From NCBI RefSeq assembly GCF_001885905.1, contig NZ_JXKM01000009.1, positions 1 through 64,000 on the forward strand: a stretch of DNA of 64,000 nucleotides, in the 5' to 3' direction. Positions within the stretch are counted from its first letter, which is position 1; every line of letters begins with the position of its first letter. Shown one piece after another: positions 11,501 to 18,881 of this stretch. Source of the DNA: Enterococcus devriesei (lineage in GTDB: Bacteria; Bacillota; Bacilli; Lactobacillales; Enterococcaceae). A model generated the notes under the pieces. That model ran no database searches. It had not been told where the DNA came from and worked only from the letters and a program-made list of their open reading frames with translations. Position numbers and translations under genes: made by a program.

Positions 11501-11778
11501 CGCATCAGCTCCTGATAACCTGCGACATCCTTTGCATAAAACAGTAACTTCGCTGTTTCTTCAGCCAAAGCAAAATCCAATTCTAAGCCAATGATCCCAA
11601 GTATTTCTTGCGCTTTACAGGCTTGGAAAAATTCTACCGCGCCGTACAAGACATTTTCATCGGTAATAGCGATCGCCGAGTAGCCACGTTTTTTGGCGGC
11701 CTCGACGTATTCCTTGATTGTCAGCGTACTGTTTAATAATGAATAGGAAGTTTTTGTATATAGTTGTGGGATTCCCAT
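8518..11778 (-). CDS. dnaE: DNA polymerase III alpha subunit, DnaE type
   Basis: Replicative polymerase of 1086 residues that in Firmicutes extends RNA primers before handing over to PolC. The N-terminal PHP domain begins with YTKTSYSLLNST and ITDENVLYGAVEF. The usual metal-binding histidines (HxHSxYS and TDHGN in other bacteria) are absent, so this PHP domain is probably not catalytic. The polymerase core has GAGRGSAAGSLVAYVL and PDIDLDIPDNRR with the catalytic aspartates, then YGFNRSHSVAYS. A tandem helix-hairpin-helix region and an OB fold follow. A GGAGG site lies before the ATG at 11778. Position upstream of pfkA-pyk is the conserved Lactobacillales order. Confidence 0.95.
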   Translation of the reverse strand: MGIPQLYTKTSYSLLNSTLTIKEYVEAAKKRGYSAIAITDENVLYGAVEFFQACKAQEILGIIGLELDFALAEETAKLLFYAKDVAGYQELMRLSSERMMAEKPLLLSDYQLQTEKLVIVLPVDGLEDHRDAAIAEVLKETPKEFYLGISPNSDTFDLTTQLPRIAIQQVAYLEADQAFSIKVMQHIQNGTQLPKDELSNLLGENYLLDSQVLAASFQNETEAVRNAEAIIEKCQFELPLHQKLLPHYPVPTKQTANEYLQELCWEKLPQRIESVTEIYRQRLTRELAIIHSMGFDDYFLIVWDVMDYVHRSKIASGAGRGSAAGSLVAYVLSITDVDPIKYDLLFERFLNPERNSMPDIDLDIPDNRRNQVLHYVHEKYGHFHVSQIATFGTMAAKMVLRDVGRVFGLSQSEANQWSKAIPSQLKITLKEAYEKSEPLKRLVAHDERSHLLFQTALTLEGLPRHVSTHAGGVVISDVNLMQVVPLQNGSEDILLTQFTMTDVEAIGLLKMDFLGLRNLSIIDTALQNVRRIYHEELDLKKIPLDDAETLALFQRGETSGVFQFESAGIRNVLRKLHPTDFEDIVAVNALYRPGPMQIIDQFIARKNGKEPVAFPDASVKPILAPTYGFIVYQEQIMQVAAQMAGFSLGQADILRRAVSKKKKDLLDEERRHFVDGAVQRGHSQKSAEEVYDYIERFANYGFNRSHSVAYSFVGYQMAYLKVHYPGAFYTALMQSVRNDPKKLREYIAEANRAGVKLLAPDINRSQYSFTLVEKELIRFGLDAIKGIRRDFVSNILTARKENGPFKSLDQFLLSVEKRWLKNEYIAPLILIGAFDELHSNRRQLIEELEGKIQNVQYSGGSMSLLDVMSLKERPLADYSLAERLNYEEQYLGLYVSGHPTENFPKLLKQKDLRAITELSVGSRSKILFYLKDIREIRTKKGEQMAFLTGNDQSGEISLTIFPQTYRRIRNALELEKVYLVAGKVERSRYDQALQLLVEELELAEIAEENISDQTLFLRVPTEKDDQAIQQAIADKLQTSPGKVPVIIYYEKNRKKIVLDKKFWVGINDTLLNALRDILGEQNIVIR

Positions 11779-11928
11779 GAGATCCTCCTAGTTCGTAGTG
11801 ATATTTTTAAATAAATCTGACTGCTCATCTATGTAACACGAATTTCAAAAATCATTAATAGTAAATTTCACGCCAAAAACTGTCGCTGTTCCTACAAATG
11901 AAAATTCATTTTTGTTGCAGGACTTTTC

Positions 11929-11956
11929 TTTACATTTTCAAAAAAAATGCTAAACT
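11929..11956 (+). promoter_or_regulatory. Promoter of the DUF2929 gene
   Basis: TTTACA (11929-11934), 16-base spacer, TAAACT (11951-11956), about 35 bases before the start codon at 11992. Confidence 0.55.
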
Positions 11957-11991
11957 GAACCTAGATATTACTGCGAAAAGAGGTGCTCTTG

Positions 11992-12171
11992 ATGAAATAT
12001 CTAGTTACATTATTTTGGGCTTTCGCAATTGGACAAGCCGTTTGTTATTTAGGTGGTGCCTTGCAAAGCGGGACTTATAACTTCGAACTATCTACGATTA
12101 TTTCGTTAGTTGTTGGTGTTATCGCGATTATTACCGCACGTTTTGTTTCACCCAAAAAAACTGAAGCATAA
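11992..12171 (+). CDS. DUF2929 (YjzD-like) small membrane protein
   Basis: A 59-residue protein with two predicted membrane helices (about 4-24 and 34-51) and a short charged tail, SPKKTEA. The MKYLVTLFWAFAIGQ start and the GYLGGALQ-type segment (here CYLGGALQSGTYNF) resemble the DUF2929 family of Bacilli, which is often found beside dnaE. The start at 11992 is preferred because GAGGTG lies six bases upstream; a GTG nine bases earlier is also open but would sit within that ribosome site. It is divergent from dnaE and ends at a strong terminator. Function unknown. Confidence 0.8.
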   Translation: MKYLVTLFWAFAIGQAVCYLGGALQSGTYNFELSTIISLVVGVIAIITARFVSPKKTEA

Positions 12172-12176
12172 ACAAA

Positions 12177-12207
12177 ACCAGTTACTTTATTGTAACTGGT
12201 TTTTTGT
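12177..12207 (+). terminator. Terminator of the DUF2929 gene
   Basis: ACCAGTTAC / GTAACTGGT stem with a six-base loop followed by T-rich sequence. Confidence 0.85.
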
Positions 12208-12266
12208 TTATTTCAAACTGCTAGTATCATAAAGATTTCAGCTAACACAATTTCAATGCTAATAGC

Positions 12267-12677
12267 TTAATGCTGATAAGCAGAAAAAGGTACAGGTAGT
12301 TTATATTTACGAATCAACCAGAGCGCTAATGTTAATTGAATAAGACTAATAATCATAAAAATTATCTGAATTGGAAAAATAGCCGCCATCAATAGCCACT
12401 GGATGATAATCCATACTCCGGTAATAAAACCCATGAAAGCAGACAAGTAGGCGCCTATTCCAAGCCCTTTCCCAAGTAAAATCCCACTGATTAGATTTCC
12501 ACCAAAAATCACGACCAGCAAAAAAATCCCGGGAACTAAAAAGGTCTTAAAGGGAGCATGAACCAACATATCGGTGCTCACTCCCATACTGGCAGCTCCA
12601 CCAGGAATCAACGCTGCTCCAGCACCGGTTGCTCCAAGTATTGCCATGATCAAATCAAAAATCACCAATCGTTTCAT
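12267..12677 (-). CDS. Hypothetical membrane protein, four helices
   Basis: A 136-residue hydrophobic protein with about four membrane segments: roughly 5-25, 46-68, 72-96 and 98-125. It starts MKRLVIFDLIMAILGATGAG and ends in a short tail, KYKLPVPFSAYQH. A GAAGGAGAAGGG ribosome site precedes the ATG. I do not recognise the family with certainty; there is no catalytic motif to anchor a function. It lies 69 bases downstream of the MFS transporter on the same strand, so the two may be cotranscribed. Confidence 0.7.
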   Translation of the reverse strand: MKRLVIFDLIMAILGATGAGAALIPGGAASMGVSTDMLVHAPFKTFLVPGIFLLVVIFGGNLISGILLGKGLGIGAYLSAFMGFITGVWIIIQWLLMAAIFPIQIIFMIISLIQLTLALWLIRKYKLPVPFSAYQH

Positions 12678-12746
12678 TTCCCTTCTCCTTCCTTTTCAGA
12701 TTGCAAACTATAATTTGCCAAAAGTTTTAACCAAGTTCTCTTTGAA

Positions 12747-13949
12747 TTATATTTTTGTTTTCGTCACTAATAACTTACGGAAATTAAAGGTACTTAAAAT
12801 GATATTTCCGAAAACGCAGACACTGGTCACGATAAAAACAGAGGGATAACCCATCGTGTGTGCCACCGTCGATCCTAGCATTGGACCAATCACCTGACCA
12901 AAGTTATTAAACATTTGATTATAGCTGTAGATTCTACTAACGCCTTCTGGAGGACTGATTTTGCCAATCAATGTATTAATCGACGGCATCAAAGCCCCCG
13001 TTGAGAAACCTAGGAAGAAGCGCAGCACACCTAATTGAAACGGTGTTTTGACAAAAGCCATCGGAATAAAACATAAAAGAGATAAGACTAGTCCCGCCAA
13101 TAAAACTTTATGATTACCGATCCGATCGCCGACTTTCCCCAACGTTGGCGAAGACAAGATCGCCGACACCCCAGCCGCTGAAACGATGAATCCGCTGACT
13201 AACAAGGTATTACTACTAGGGCCGCTTAGCTGTCGCACATACAATGTCAAGATTGGACTGATACTAGTCGCGCCTAACTGTAAAATCAAGGTACTAATAA
13301 ACAAACCAATCAAGATCGGCATGTGATCGATTCGTTTGCGCAGCTCTCCCATACTAACAACATCTTGCTTTTCGATAGGTGTAAAATCTTCTTTGACCAT
13401 AAAAATAGTCAACACAGTACAAATCAACAAAATAATTCCAGTAATAATAAATACATTTTCTAACCCAAACCATTGAGCCAGCAGTCCACCGATTGACGGA
13501 CCGATCAAACTCCCTGCTACCGCACCCGTTGAGAGTGTCCCTAAAGCCCAGCCGCTTTTTTGTTTTGGTGCTTGCGAAGCGATCATCGCCGTTGCGTTAG
13601 GAATATAGCCTGATAGGACACCGGTCATAAACCGCATAATTAACAGCCAATAAACATTTGGGACGAAAGCCAGCGATCCCATTGTCACGGTCATTCCAGC
13701 TGCAGCTCGAATCATCATCAGTCTTCTACCTTTTCGATCAGCCAAGCTTCCCCATAAAGGTGAAACGATCGCCGCGGCAAAAGCAGTCACCGAAATCGCC
13801 AAGCCGGAAAATAATTCAACTTGTGATTCTGGCGTCCCCAACTGTTCAATGTAAACAGGCAAGAACGGCATGACTAAACTAAAGCTTGCGCCAGTAAAAA
13901 AACAACCAATCCACGAAACAAATAAGTTTCTACGCCAATTGATTTTCAT
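12747..13949 (-). CDS. MFS multidrug efflux transporter, PmrA/MdtG-like
   Basis: A 12-helix major facilitator of about 400 residues. The N-terminus MKINWRRNLFVSWIGCFFTG resembles the drug:H+ antiporter group that includes pneumococcal PmrA and E. coli MdtG. The inter-helix motif A appears as GSLADRKGRR between helices 2 and 3, and motif C-like glycines (STGAVAGSLIGPSIGG) in helix 5, both signs of an exporter. The start is uncertain: ATG at 13949 aligns with the family, while an in-frame GTG at 13964 is also possible. Substrate cannot be told from sequence. Confidence 0.8.
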   Translation of the reverse strand: MKINWRRNLFVSWIGCFFTGASFSLVMPFLPVYIEQLGTPESQVELFSGLAISVTAFAAAIVSPLWGSLADRKGRRLMMIRAAAGMTVTMGSLAFVPNVYWLLIMRFMTGVLSGYIPNATAMIASQAPKQKSGWALGTLSTGAVAGSLIGPSIGGLLAQWFGLENVFIITGIILLICTVLTIFMVKEDFTPIEKQDVVSMGELRKRIDHMPILIGLFISTLILQLGATSISPILTLYVRQLSGPSSNTLLVSGFIVSAAGVSAILSSPTLGKVGDRIGNHKVLLAGLVLSLLCFIPMAFVKTPFQLGVLRFFLGFSTGALMPSINTLIGKISPPEGVSRIYSYNQMFNNFGQVIGPMLGSTVAHTMGYPSVFIVTSVCVFGNIILSTFNFRKLLVTKTKI

Positions 13950-14222
13950 TGCTTCAAAACCCACTTTCTTCCATTTACCTATCTCTACTATACCAGAGAA
14001 TTTAACAAAAACGTTTTCGTTGGCTTAACCAATCAGAAATATATTTAATAATTTCATTATTTTTAAGCGCTGTTGTTGCGTTTTTTAATGGATATGCTAG
14101 ACTAAAACAAGTTGAACCTAAGAATCTTCGTCTAGTTTAATAGTAGTTGGAAACCTAATTTGGGGTCAACTCCTGATGAAGTAGGCGTTGCATATAAATA
14201 TTTTAATGAGGTAGGAGATTTC

Positions 14223-15029
14223 ATGAAAAAATTGATCGCTATTGATTTAGATGGGACGACGCTAAATCAAGATTCTGTAATAACTGAAAAAACCGCTAAA
14301 ACATTGCATCGTGCGATTGAAGATGGACACTCTGTGGTGATCGCCACCGGCAGACCCTACCGTATGAGCAAGAACTTTTATCAAGAACTACAGCTAACCA
14401 CACCGATGATCAATTTCAACGGCGCTTTGGTTCATCTTCCAGAACAAAAATGGGCAGGAGAACAAGAAATTTCCTTTAATCGCAGTATTGTGTTTGATTT
14501 GTTAGCGGAAAAGAAAAATTTAAAGCTGGATTTCATCGCAGCGGAAAATCGCGAAACTTTCTTTATTGATGACCTAAACTTTTTCGATCAGCACTTTTTT
14601 GCTAGTGATTTCGCTACGAATGACAATTTATTAACGGTGAACACACTTCAAACGAATCCAACTTCTGTTCTACTAAGGAGCCAACCGGAAAATGTCGGTA
14701 GTGTTTCTGAAGAATTGAAGCAGCAATTCGGTCACGAGGTTGAAGTCAACACTTGGGGCGGACCTAAGCCGATTTTAGAAGTTGTAGCTAAAGGTATCCA
14801 AAAAGCCCACGGTTTGAAACGAGTCTTAGAAAGCGTCCATCACAAGCAAGAAGACATTATCGCCTTTGGTGATGAACACAACGATGTAGAAATGTTGAAA
14901 TTTGCTGGTTGGGGCGTCGCTATGGCAAACGGGACTGATCAACTGAAGTCCGTTGCTAATGATATTACTGAAATGCCTAACAGCGAGGACGGCATGGCTG
15001 ATTACTTAACAAAATATCTTGATTTATAA
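14223..15029 (+). CDS. Cof-type HAD-IIB sugar-phosphate phosphatase
   Basis: A 268-residue cytoplasmic phosphatase of the haloacid dehalogenase superfamily. Motif I is AIDLDGTTLN with the nucleophile and acid aspartates at residues 8 and 10. Motif II is VIATGRPY. The C2B cap follows, and motif III/IV is FGDEHNDVEML. Members of this group hydrolyse small phosphorylated metabolites with broad specificity, so a substrate is not assigned. The start at 14223 is set by GTAGGAG eight bases upstream; a longer frame from a TTG has no ribosome site. A second, distinct paralogue lies at 45213-46001. Confidence 0.88.
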   Translation: MKKLIAIDLDGTTLNQDSVITEKTAKTLHRAIEDGHSVVIATGRPYRMSKNFYQELQLTTPMINFNGALVHLPEQKWAGEQEISFNRSIVFDLLAEKKNLKLDFIAAENRETFFIDDLNFFDQHFFASDFATNDNLLTVNTLQTNPTSVLLRSQPENVGSVSEELKQQFGHEVEVNTWGGPKPILEVVAKGIQKAHGLKRVLESVHHKQEDIIAFGDEHNDVEMLKFAGWGVAMANGTDQLKSVANDITEMPNSEDGMADYLTKYLDL

Positions 15030-15033
15030 TCGC

Positions 15034-15071
15034 AAAAAACGCAATGCTTCTTGTAGAAGCACTGCGTTTTT
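15034..15071. terminator. Bidirectional terminator
   Basis: AAAAACGCAATGCTTC / GAAGCACTGCGTTTTT with a five-base loop. It serves the phosphatase gene on the plus strand and the convergent gene at 15085. Confidence 0.85.
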
Positions 15072-15084
15072 ATTTATCTCCGAT

Positions 15085-15867
15085 TTATTTAACTACGGTA
15101 TACTCATCAATCGTTTTGCCATTCTGATCCTTTAAGACTAACCAGCCATTTGTGCCGGCAAAATAAAGAAAGATCCCAACTTCATTGACACTTTTTAAAA
15201 TAATATCCTCAGTCGTCACACCATTGGTTATTTTGTCACTGTGATCTGCTCTTAGCTTTTCAGTCAGTCGAGCACTAAAGCCGATTGAACCATCTTTATT
15301 CAAAGGCATCTCCATTTTTAACTTGGCCCCTGCCTTCAGCAACATCTCATTGCGTTTTTGCCAAATTACCTCTCCTTTTGAATCACTGTAATCAATATAA
15401 AAAGGAATCTCACTGACCTTTTTATTCCAGCGATGTTGGGCTTTCATTGGTTTCTTCTTTTGTTTCTCGTTGACGATGCCAAAGGTCGCAAAAATCGCAA
15501 ACAATTCCGTTTGAGTATTGGTTAACGTTGGAAAATGATTGGCGGCGATTTTAGCTGTATCAACTAGACTTTTCACCGTTAATTGATTGTCCTGCCAAGC
15601 TTGCAGCATCACTTGGGCCAGCTCGATTCCTTCAATATCCCACGGAATCGTGATGGCAATCACTTGATCTGCCTCCTTAATAGCCGACTTATCCCACTCG
15701 TGATTATAATCGATCGCTTTAGGTTCACGACCTGTAACATAAATCAATAACTGATCAGAAGTCATTGCTGGTAATTTCTTCAACTCTTGATAAAAAATCA
15801 ACGCTACCCCTGCTTCAGTTTTTATTTTGGTACTCGTCTTTGTAATCTCAACGGTCAATTTAATCAT
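15085..15867 (-). CDS. Hypothetical protein, 260 residues
   Basis: A soluble-looking protein without signal peptide or membrane helix. It starts MIKLTVEITKTSTKIKTEAG and has an alternating beta/alpha N-terminal half (VALIFYQELKKLP, LLIYVTGREP, QVIAITIPWD) and a lysine-rich middle (NEKQKKKPMKAQHRW). I do not recognise the family. The ATG at 15867 is preferred because GAGG lies about eight bases upstream; the frame continues to a TTG at 15942, which would extend into the terminator hairpin of the gene behind it and is unlikely. It is convergent with the Cof phosphatase. Confidence 0.65.
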   Translation of the reverse strand: MIKLTVEITKTSTKIKTEAGVALIFYQELKKLPAMTSDQLLIYVTGREPKAIDYNHEWDKSAIKEADQVIAITIPWDIEGIELAQVMLQAWQDNQLTVKSLVDTAKIAANHFPTLTNTQTELFAIFATFGIVNEKQKKKPMKAQHRWNKKVSEIPFYIDYSDSKGEVIWQKRNEMLLKAGAKLKMEMPLNKDGSIGFSARLTEKLRADHSDKITNGVTTEDIILKSVNEVGIFLYFAGTNGWLVLKDQNGKTIDEYTVVK

Positions 15868-15946
15868 ACGATCAGCCTCGAATCTTTTTTCTTTCAGCTT
15901 ATAAAAAAAGCGTCTAACAGTCGAATCATACGTCTTTTCCAATTAT

Positions 15947-16002
15947 AAAAAGCGTCGCTTCGAAAGGAATGCTTGAGACATTTCTTTCGAAGCAACGCTT
16001 TT
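15947..16002 (-). terminator. Long hairpin terminator
   Basis: AAAAGCGTCGCTTCGAAAG pairs with CTTTCGAAGCAACGCTTTT across a 17-base loop, one of the longest stems in the window. It follows the stop codon of the gene at 16013 by about ten bases. Confidence 0.8.
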
Positions 16003-16012
16003 CTTAGTCCAT

Positions 16013-16240
16013 TTACTCGATGATCTGCTTTACTTTAAACGCTTCTCCCTGATCTGACGCTGACAGTTGGTCATCTAGCTCAAATAAAATATGCGTTTCA
16101 TTTTTTTCATCTTCAACGATCACGAGCTTTCCCAATGGATCGCGGTTGTCTTTCACGATTTGGGCCTCTTTAATCAACTCTTTAGGATCACGTTTCGAGG
16201 CCAGAGCATTGCCTAAATTAAAGAAAACTGTTTCTTCCAT
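16013..16240 (-). CDS. Small acidic conserved protein, 75 residues
   Basis: Starts MEETVFFNLGNALASKRD and ends FKVKQIIE. It is acidic, with beta-strand-like segments LGKLVIVEDE and ETHILFELDD, and has no signal peptide, helix bundle or cysteines. The ribosome site GGAGT precedes the ATG. Family not recognised. It has its own strong terminator at 15947-16002, so it is probably transcribed alone, in front of tRNA-Ser on the same strand. Confidence 0.65.
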   Translation of the reverse strand: MEETVFFNLGNALASKRDPKELIKEAQIVKDNRDPLGKLVIVEDEKNETHILFELDDQLSASDQGEAFKVKQIIE

Positions 16241-16367
16241 TTATCTTCACTCCTTAATTTCATTGCGGCATAATGAATCATTCATTCTCTTCATTATATC
16301 AGAAAAAGAGCTGGGATACGGAAAAGCAACTGCCTCCGTGTTCCAGCCCAATAACGATAAGATAAAA

Positions 16368-16454
16368 GGAAGGTACGGGATTTGAACCCGTGCACCACAT
16401 TACTGCGGCTCGCCGGATTTCGAGTCCGGTGCATTACCACTCTGCCAACCTTCC
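16368..16454 (-). tRNA. tRNA-Ser (CGA)
   Basis: An 87-base minus-strand class II tRNA. The seven-base acceptor stem GGAAGGT / ACCTTCC closes perfectly. The anticodon stem CCGGA / TCCGG holds the loop CTCGAAA with anticodon CGA, reading UCG serine codons. There is a long variable arm as expected for serine tRNA, and a T arm with GGGTTCAAATCCC. CCA is not encoded. It stands alone and not in a tRNA cluster. Confidence 0.95.
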
Positions 16455-16494
16455 GCATCATCCATCTTACCTCTTTGCTTCAATTTGTCAAGAT

Positions 16495-17067
16495 TTATAA
16501 TGCGTCTAAGACAGAAGTATCTTCTTCTTGCAAGATATTATTGATCGTCCGGTTAATCAGATGAACAATTTCATCTTGACTTGGTGAAATGATACCAGAA
16601 GACATCAATGTTGCGATCCCGGTCACGGCGATCCATGTCCCAACGTGCAGTGCATTGATTTTCTTTTCAGATAGCTTGCTGTATTTCGGATGTTCCATAA
16701 TCAATTGGTGGAAGTAATTGTATGAAAAGTCGTGCATTTTTTTCCCGCCGCCGTATTCTTGTACATATAAGGCATTGTAGAGGTTGCTTTGTTCCTTGGC
16801 AAAATAAACATAGCTTAAGCCTAAATCGATGATTGAATCACCAGTCCGAACTTCTGGGAAAATATCGTAATACAGGTGATTACAGATTTCATCTAACAAA
16901 GTATTTTTAAGGTCACTCATGTTTTTAAATTCTAAATAGATTGGTTGCGTGCTGATCCCCATTTTTTTGGCGATGTTCCGTGCTGTAAATCCAGAGAATC
17001 CTTCATTTTCAACAACTTCATAGGCAGCCTTTAAAATCTGGTCTTTGGTATAAACTTTTCTTCTCAT
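16495..17067 (-). CDS. TetR/AcrR-family transcriptional regulator
   Basis: A 190-residue repressor-type regulator. The N-terminal helix-turn-helix spans residues 8-55: YTKDQILKAAYEVVENEG, then FTARNIAKKMGISTQPIYLEF, the typical TetR recognition region. The rest is an all-helical ligand-binding and dimer domain. It is divergent from the thrE-type exporter genes with a 390-base gap, so it may control itself, the exporter or both; this is inference from position only. A palindrome lies between its probable -35 and -10 (17113-17129). Confidence 0.85.
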   Translation of the reverse strand: MRRKVYTKDQILKAAYEVVENEGFSGFTARNIAKKMGISTQPIYLEFKNMSDLKNTLLDEICNHLYYDIFPEVRTGDSIIDLGLSYVYFAKEQSNLYNALYVQEYGGGKKMHDFSYNYFHQLIMEHPKYSKLSEKKINALHVGTWIAVTGIATLMSSGIISPSQDEIVHLINRTINNILQEEDTSVLDAL

Positions 17068-17112
17068 TTCTATTCCTCCCAGAATGTTATTATTTTTGTT
17101 GTCATTTTATTT

Positions 17113-17129
17113 TAATCAAAAATTGATTA
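17113..17129. promoter_or_regulatory. Candidate TetR operator within the tetR promoter
   Basis: TAATCA / TGATTA inverted repeat with a five-base centre. On the minus strand it falls between TTGCAA and TAAAAT of a probable promoter with an 18-base spacer, where a bound repressor would block RNA polymerase. Autoregulation is inferred. Confidence 0.35.
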
Positions 17130-17457
17130 GTTTTGCAACCCTTATGCAACATGTTATCTAAATTTAGTGATATTTTTTTAAAATAGAACGTCTTAGAATG
17201 AAGTTTTTTCTTACATAAGGGGTGGAACCGTTTTTATTAATTTGATAATTTTATGTTTCTATAATTAAAAAATAAAAGTGTCGTTATGCTTTTGATTCAT
17301 TTTTGTTTCTTTAAAAATAATAAGACTCGCTGGATAAAAAAATATCTTGTTACTTTATTATACTTTTTCTCGTAGTCAGTGACAATCCTTATTCTTTTTC
17401 TTGTCTATTTTCTTTATTTTCACTACTATAGTATAGGAACGCAGAGGGGGAATCTTT
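17130..17457. other. AT-rich intergenic region before the exporter genes
   Basis: About 330 bases between the tetR promoter and the thrE-type gene. No coding sequence is credible on either strand. It must hold the promoter of the exporter operon; a TATAGT near 17427 is the best -10 but has no good -35 at the proper distance, which may mean activator dependence or a missed element. Confidence 0.4.
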
Positions 17458-18210
17458 ATGGAGCAACAAAATTATTCACAATTAGTCTTAAACACCTGCT
17501 TAAAAGCCGGAAAAATCATGATGGAGTCAGGCTCCGAGGTCTATCGGGTGGAAGACACTATGAAACGAATCGCTATCAACGCGGGACTTGATGATATCCA
17601 AACCTATGTCACCGCCACCGGCTTAGTCGTCGGCTTCCCTTCTGAACAAAATAGCCAGGTGATTCAAATCACTTGTCAATCGATCAATTTGGAAAAAGTG
17701 ACCGCCGTCAATCAAGGTTCTCGCCAATTTGCGGAAGGTGAACTCTCACTGCCGGATTTTTATCTTTATTTAAATGAAGTAGATAACCAGACTCCGGACT
17801 TTCCTTACTTATGGAAAATTATTGCTGCCGGCGTCGTCAGCAGCACTTTAATGATCATTTTAAATGGGACTTGGTACGATTTTATCCCAACATTCTTTAT
17901 CGGGATTACCGGCTTTGCGGTTCACACCTTTGTTGGCAAGAAGCTCCAAATGAGTTTTCTAAATGATTTTCTCGCCGCTTTTGTCATCGGCGTCTTATCA
18001 TTACTCGCGGTTAAAACGGCTTTCGCGCGTGATGTTAACAGCTTGATTATCGGCTCCATCATGCCATTGGTACCGGGACTAGCCATTACGAACGCCTTTC
18101 GCGATATTATGGAAGGACATTTGATCAGCGGTGTAGCTCGCGGTACGGAGGCTTTATTTATTGCAGGAGCCATCGGCGGTGGCATTATCGTCGCCTTTAA
18201 CTTTTTTTAG
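17458..18210 (+). CDS. Threonine/serine exporter, ThrE N-terminal half (YjjP-like)
   Basis: A 250-residue protein of the ThrE family (PF06738-type). The soluble N-terminal part contains GKIMMESGSEVYRVEDTMKR, the hallmark segment of this family, followed from about residue 120 by five membrane helices. In Corynebacterium ThrE both halves form one protein that exports threonine and serine; in many bacteria, as here, the halves are separate (YjjP/YjjB in E. coli). Ribosome site AGGGGG before the ATG. The partner half starts 45 bases downstream. Substrate is inferred from the family and could be another small carboxylate. Confidence 0.85.
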   Translation: MEQQNYSQLVLNTCLKAGKIMMESGSEVYRVEDTMKRIAINAGLDDIQTYVTATGLVVGFPSEQNSQVIQITCQSINLEKVTAVNQGSRQFAEGELSLPDFYLYLNEVDNQTPDFPYLWKIIAAGVVSSTLMIILNGTWYDFIPTFFIGITGFAVHTFVGKKLQMSFLNDFLAAFVIGVLSLLAVKTAFARDVNSLIIGSIMPLVPGLAITNAFRDIMEGHLISGVARGTEALFIAGAIGGGIIVAFNFF

Positions 18211-18255
18211 TCGCCCAGCAACCAAAACAATCAACTGAAAATAAGGAGCCCAGCC

Positions 18256-18705
18256 ATGACCTTTATCATTAATTTTCTTTTTAGTATGTTTAGCACCATT
18301 ACCTTTGGCATTATTACGAATATTCCTCGCCGCGCATTTTTTACTTGCGGGCTGACTGGCGCAACGGGTTGGATGACTTTTTGGATCTTGCAAACTTACT
18401 GTCATCAAAATATTGGAATCTCTAACTTTTTAGGTGCTTTAATGATCGGACTCATGAGCATTCTCTTTTCTCGTAAAATGCATATGCCTGTGATCGTCTT
18501 TAATGTTCCTAGCTTAGTACCACTAGTTCCTGGCGGTCCCGCTTTTATGGCGGTGCGCTACATGATGGATCAAAAGTTTACGGAGTCAATGGAAAAAGTC
18601 GTGACGGTTCTCGTTACCGCTGGAGCGATCGCCTTAGGATTCATGTTTACGAATTTAATCGAGCGGGCCTTAAAGCGGACACGTTCAAACTTCCAGCCAA
18701 AATAA
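18256..18705 (+). CDS. Threonine/serine exporter, ThrE C-terminal half (YjjB-like)
   Basis: A 149-residue integral membrane protein with about four to five helices, of the ThrE_2 type (PF12821). It begins MTFIINFLFSMFSTITFGII, has FFTCGLTGATGWM and VPSLVPLVPGGPAFM, and a basic tail (RALKRTRSNFQPK). It is the obligate partner of the preceding gene; together they rebuild the ten-helix ThrE exporter. AAGGAG ribosome site before the ATG. A weak stem (CTGCCA / TGGCAG, 18723-18740) without a T run follows the stop. Confidence 0.85.
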   Translation: MTFIINFLFSMFSTITFGIITNIPRRAFFTCGLTGATGWMTFWILQTYCHQNIGISNFLGALMIGLMSILFSRKMHMPVIVFNVPSLVPLVPGGPAFMAVRYMMDQKFTESMEKVVTVLVTAGAIALGFMFTNLIERALKRTRSNFQPK

Positions 18706-18881
18706 GTTAAAAACTCAAATTGCTGCCATTTACTGGCAGAGCAGTGATGAAAGCGAAATCATTAAATATCTAAAAAAATTTTAAGTTTAATCTTAAAATG
18801 CTAAATTACAACCTTAGACCTATGCTTTTTTTTGATTTATCCCTTATACTTCAATCATGAAGTGCAAAGGAGCTGAATCAA

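Noticed and set aside
15868-15942. Extension of the 260-residue protein to a TTG start
   Set aside because: It runs into the region of the long terminator hairpin and has no ribosome site; the ATG at 15867 has GAGG at proper distance.
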